A stretch of 25,938 nucleotides of DNA, from contig CAZHGD010000104.1 of assembly GCA_964531735.1 (NCBI GenBank), forward strand, positions 1-25,938. The letters are read 5' to 3'. How positions within the stretch are numbered: position 1 is the first letter of the stretch; each line of letters begins with the position of its first letter. This stretch comes from CAZHGD01 sp964531735 (GTDB taxonomy: Bacteria > Armatimonadota > UBA10988). The position numbers and the translations under genes are program-made. Positions 22,644 to 25,938 of the stretch are shown piece by piece. Under the pieces are notes generated by a model. The model ran no database searches and was not told the DNA's origin. It worked only from the letters and a program-made list of their open reading frames with translations.

Positions 22644-25600
22644 ATGCTCGTCGCGCCTGCGTGTCTGTGGCTTGCGTGTGCGGTTGGTGCGCCGGTTGAC
22701 CTCGCTTGGTCCGGCGGCCGGCTGACCCTTGACGAGACCGGCCGCCTGCAAGCGCTGGTGGCCGACGATGGCACGGCCTACGGTGTGCCGGGCGGCGCGT
22801 TCTGCCGCGTCACCGCCGGCGGACAGACGCTGGAGCCGGTGTCGGTCAGCCGTCAGGGCGACCGCCTGGAGTTCACGTTCGTCGGCGGCGGCAAGCTGAC
22901 CTACCAACTCGTCAGCGGCGAGGGGTTCTGGCTGGTCAAGCTGACCGCGGTGAGCGGGTTCGGCGCCACCGGGCCCGATCTGATCGAGCATGGGCGCCTG
23001 AATGTCGACGGCTTGCCGACCGTGGGCGGCACCATCGGCGCGGCCTACAGCGACCGCTACGCGGTGGCGCTGATGCCGGCGGCGATGGAGGTGCAGCCGG
23101 TGGCGGTACACCGCAGCGCCGGCGGCGCCAACCACCAGCAGGTCACGCACACCTTCGCGCCGGTGACCGACGACGTGAAGCACGCGCAGACGGCGGCTGA
23201 GTTCACCGCCGAATCGAAGCGGCCGACCGGTGACGGCTGGTCGTTCCGGGGCCGCGGCTTCAGCAAGCCGCTCGATCTGACCGGCCTGCGCGCCATCCGC
23301 GTCTGGGTCAAGGGCGACGGCGGCGGCGAGCAGCTCAAGATCCAGCTTCACGACGGCGCCGGCGGCTACCGCGACGACTACATCCCGATCACCTTCACCG
23401 GCTGGCGCGAGGTGACCTGCGACCAGCCGTCGCTGAACACGCTCAAGCCGGGCCAGGTGACCCAGCTCGGGTTCTACTACAACAGCCTGCCGGCGGGCCG
23501 TAAGGTCACCTGCCGCATCGACCAGGTGCGCGCCGTGCTGCCCGGCGGCGAGGTGCTGCTGGAGTCGTTCGAAGACCCGAACAGCGACCTGTGGGATGGG
23601 CGCGGCGTGCGGCTGGGCGTGCAGACGCACCGCCGCTACGGCCATGCGGGAGCCGCCTTCGGCCTGATGGCCGGGCCGCGTGAGCGCTTCACCCGGACCA
23701 TCGCCGCGTTCGAGCAGCGGGCCGGTCTACCGTCGCCGCGGTTCGCGGGCAAGTGGGGCAAGGAGTCGGAGTGGGCGCGGCGCAGCTACCTGTTCATCAC
23801 GAGTTGCGGCGCCAAGGACAATCCCGAGATCATCCGCTGGGCGCACCGCGGCGGCCTGCCGATGGTGCTCATCTGCGACGGCTCGTGGAACGGCCCGGCC
23901 GGCCACTATCCGGTCAATGAGCACAACTATCCCGGCGGTCTGGCCGGCCTGCAGCAGGCCACCGCCGAGCTGAAGGCGGCGGGTCTGCGGGTCGGCCTGC
24001 ACTTCCTGGCGCCGGCGGTCTACGGCAACGATCCCTACGTCACGCCGAAGCCCGACCCGCGCCTGTTCCGTCGCGGCGACGCGGTGCTGGCGGCCGACTT
24101 GACCGCCGACGCCAACGACGTGCCCACCACCGCGGCGCCGGCCGGTTACCCGGACAAGGACGGCGGGTACGAGGGCGACGGCACGGTGCTGCAGATTGAC
24201 GACGAGCTGATCGCCTACGGCGTCCTGCGGACGACGGCGCCGTTCGGCTTCGGCGCCTGCCAGCGCGGCGCGTTCGGCACCCAGGCCACCGCGCACCGCG
24301 CCGGCGCGCCGGTGCGGCACGTGCTGCGCTCCTATGGCTACTTCCTGTACGACCTCGATACGACGCTGGCCGACGAGGTCACCGGCGCGGTCACCAAGGT
24401 GGCCAACGCCATCGGCGCCGACATGCTCTACATGGACGGCTCGGAGCGGCTGCAGGGCGACCACTGGTACTACAACGCCAAGCTGCAGCGGAAGTACTAC
24501 GAGAAGCTGACCAACCCGAACACGCTGATGCAGGGCTCGAGCCACAGTTCGTACTCGTGGCACTTCACCACGCGCTACGCCTCGGCGGACGGGCATGGCG
24601 ACGTCAAGGGTTACCTGGACGAGCGGCTGCCGTTCAAGTGGTACTTCGACAACCTGATGCCGGTGGACTGCGGCTGGTACTACGTCTACGACCCGCAAGT
24701 GACCAGCGACCAGTACGACTACATCCTGCAGAAGTGCCTCGGCTACAACGCCACCATCTCGGTGCAGACCAGCCCGCACCATCTGCGCACCCACCCGGAG
24801 ATGGGCACCATCTTCGATCTGGTCAACCTCTACGAGCGGCTGCGCCTGTCGGGCCTGGTGCCGGCCGAGACACTGGCCAAGCTGCGGGTGCCGAAGCGCG
24901 AGTACCGCACGCTGACCAACCCGCTGCGCCTGCGCCGGATTGCCTACGGTGAGTGGCAGACCGTCGCGCCGGGCACCACGGCGCCGATCGAGACCATCCA
25001 GCCGGCCGGGCCGGGCGCCCGCCTCGGGCTCGAAGTGCGCTGTGGCACGCGCACTGGCGCCGGCCCGTCCTACACCGCGCCGCAGTCGGTGGCGCTGGAG
25101 TCCTTCGAGGACCTGTCGGCGTTCCTCGGCGGCGACAAGACGGCGGACGTGTTCGTCCTGGGGCCGGGCAAGGCCGGCTCGGTCAAGCAAGGCTGCACCC
25201 AGCGCCTGGAATCGGTGGAGGGCGGGCGCGATGGTCGTCGCTGTGGCCGCTACACCGCCACCAGCACGCTGAAGGACAACAGCGGCTACTCAGCCATCGG
25301 GCGGGCCTACCAGCCGGCGCTGAACCTGTCGGCGGCCCAGTACATCGGCCTGTGGCTCAAGGGCGACGGGCAAGGCGGGCTGTTCAAGCTGCAACTGCGC
25401 GACGCGGCGGGCACCGCGGCCGACTACTACGTGAAGAACGACTTCACGGATTGGCGCTTCGTGCAGTTGCACGACCCGCAGGTCACCGGCGCACCGACCT
25501 TCGACTGGTCGCGGCTGAGCCACTTGCTGCTCTACTACAACGCGCTGCCGGCCGAGAAGACCATCACGATGCTCGTCGACGGCATCCGGGCGATTCCGGC

Positions 25601-25913
25601 GATGGACCCGGCGGAGCTGTCCGGCTTCGGGTTCGAGGCCGGCGGCCAGCGGCAGATGATCAACGCGCGTCTGCTGGAGAACGAGCGCTACATCGGCATT
25701 CCGGGCGGCCCGGCGCAGATTGTGCCGGCCACGCTCGGCGAGCGGCGCAACCTGCCGCCGACCACCGGGTCGGCCCTGGCAGCGCCCACCGCGGTGCGCT
25801 TCGTGGCCGAAGCCGCCGCGGCGGTGGCCCAGGTGCGCTGGGTGCAGGACCTGCCCGAGGAGCTGCCGCTGCCCGAGGCCGCGCTGAAGACGCCGCTGCC
25901 GCCGCTGCCGTGA
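22644..25913 (+). CDS. Large secreted glycosidase-like protein with two CIA30/CBM11-like modules
   Basis: The ATG at 22644 follows CGGAG by about 6 nt and starts a short hydrophobic export signal; an ATG at 22638 is also possible. The 1089-residue protein has an N-terminal beta-sandwich, a jelly-roll module (about residues 186-310, with LRAIRVWVKGDGGGE), a TIM-barrel-like catalytic core (about 380-760, with LYMDGSE, where Asp598 is a candidate nucleophile of clan-D type), and a second related jelly-roll (about 820-985, with IGLWLKGDGQGG). A segment within the barrel (about 492-562, QIDDELIAYG and CQRGAFGTQATAHRAGA) looks like a separate small beta domain. Overall it resembles uncharacterised glycosidases of the GH27/31/36 fold. 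Substrate is unknown; it is probably extracellular. Confidence 0.7.
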   Translation: MLVAPACLWLACAVGAPVDLAWSGGRLTLDETGRLQALVADDGTAYGVPGGAFCRVTAGGQTLEPVSVSRQGDRLEFTFVGGGKLTYQLVSGEGFWLVKLTAVSGFGATGPDLIEHGRLNVDGLPTVGGTIGAAYSDRYAVALMPAAMEVQPVAVHRSAGGANHQQVTHTFAPVTDDVKHAQTAAEFTAESKRPTGDGWSFRGRGFSKPLDLTGLRAIRVWVKGDGGGEQLKIQLHDGAGGYRDDYIPITFTGWREVTCDQPSLNTLKPGQVTQLGFYYNSLPAGRKVTCRIDQVRAVLPGGEVLLESFEDPNSDLWDGRGVRLGVQTHRRYGHAGAAFGLMAGPRERFTRTIAAFEQRAGLPSPRFAGKWGKESEWARRSYLFITSCGAKDNPEIIRWAHRGGLPMVLICDGSWNGPAGHYPVNEHNYPGGLAGLQQATAELKAAGLRVGLHFLAPAVYGNDPYVTPKPDPRLFRRGDAVLAADLTADANDVPTTAAPAGYPDKDGGYEGDGTVLQIDDELIAYGVLRTTAPFGFGACQRGAFGTQATAHRAGAPVRHVLRSYGYFLYDLDTTLADEVTGAVTKVANAIGADMLYMDGSERLQGDHWYYNAKLQRKYYEKLTNPNTLMQGSSHSSYSWHFTTRYASADGHGDVKGYLDERLPFKWYFDNLMPVDCGWYYVYDPQVTSDQYDYILQKCLGYNATISVQTSPHHLRTHPEMGTIFDLVNLYERLRLSGLVPAETLAKLRVPKREYRTLTNPLRLRRIAYGEWQTVAPGTTAPIETIQPAGPGARLGLEVRCGTRTGAGPSYTAPQSVALESFEDLSAFLGGDKTADVFVLGPGKAGSVKQGCTQRLESVEGGRDGRRCGRYTATSTLKDNSGYSAIGRAYQPALNLSAAQYIGLWLKGDGQGGLFKLQLRDAAGTAADYYVKNDFTDWRFVQLHDPQVTGAPTFDWSRLSHLLLYYNALPAEKTITMLVDGIRAIPAMDPAELSGFGFEAGGQRQMINARLLENERYIGIPGGPAQIVPATLGERRNLPPTTGSALAAPTAVRFVAEAAAAVAQVRWVQDLPEELPLPEAALKTPLPPLP

Positions 25914-25938
25914 GCGGACACCGCCGGGGCCGTGCCGC

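Overview
The window is GC-rich throughout (roughly two thirds or more G+C by eye), densely coding on both strands, and bacterial. No rRNA, tRNA or phylogenetic marker gene is present, so the host cannot be named. The mix of large secreted glycosidases, EF-hand/dockerin-like lipoproteins, a formylglycine-generating-enzyme-like protein and AT-rich REP-like repeats resembles environmental bacteria such as Armatimonadota, Planctomycetota or related candidate phyla. That placement is inference only.

Layout. Positions 1-7588 (+) form a polysaccharide-degradation block: a 5'-truncated GH42-like beta-galactosidase, a GH43/GH130-like beta-propeller glycosidase 19 nt downstream, then two lipoproteins (a GH17-type beta-1,3-glucanase-like protein and a protein of unknown function) that carry the same EF-hand module right after the lipobox. 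Positions 7737-12201 (-) encode a cytosolic GAF-GAF hybrid histidine kinase followed 40 nt later by an MrfA/YprA-type DNA-repair helicase. From a shared divergent intergenic region, an NDUFA9-like SDR, a TPR-like lipoprotein, a MarR regulator and a 72-residue small protein run on the + strand (12317-15100), with a structured 404-nt non-coding stretch before the last.

Positions 15143-18906 (-) are a compact six-gene arsenic operon in the order arsR, acr3, a C_GCAxxG_C_C cysteine protein, arsM, a cysteine-rich pentapeptide-repeat protein, and arsC. It is read from a consensus -35/-10 promoter whose spacer holds a perfect ArsR-type inverted repeat, and the arsR transcript is predicted to be leaderless. 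Together the genes would sense As(III), reduce arsenate with thioredoxin-coupled ArsC, export arsenite through Acr3 and methylate it with ArsM. The two extra cysteine-rich proteins have no assigned job and are the most interesting part of the window.

Positions 19148-20065 (+) encode a papain-fold (C39/BtrH-like) protein of unknown role. Positions 20076-22530 (-) hold aroQ, a Xaa-Pro aminopeptidase with a 1-nt overlap, and an FGE-like protein lacking the catalytic cysteines. Divergently, 22644-25913 (+) encodes a large secreted glycosidase-like protein with two related carbohydrate-binding-like modules around a TIM-barrel-like core.

Three intergenic regions (about 5.83-6.0, 7.59-7.74 and 18.98-19.08 kb) carry AT-rich inverted or direct repeats that share a GGGGACA/GGGAC head. 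They look like related REP/BIME-type elements with no transposase in the window.
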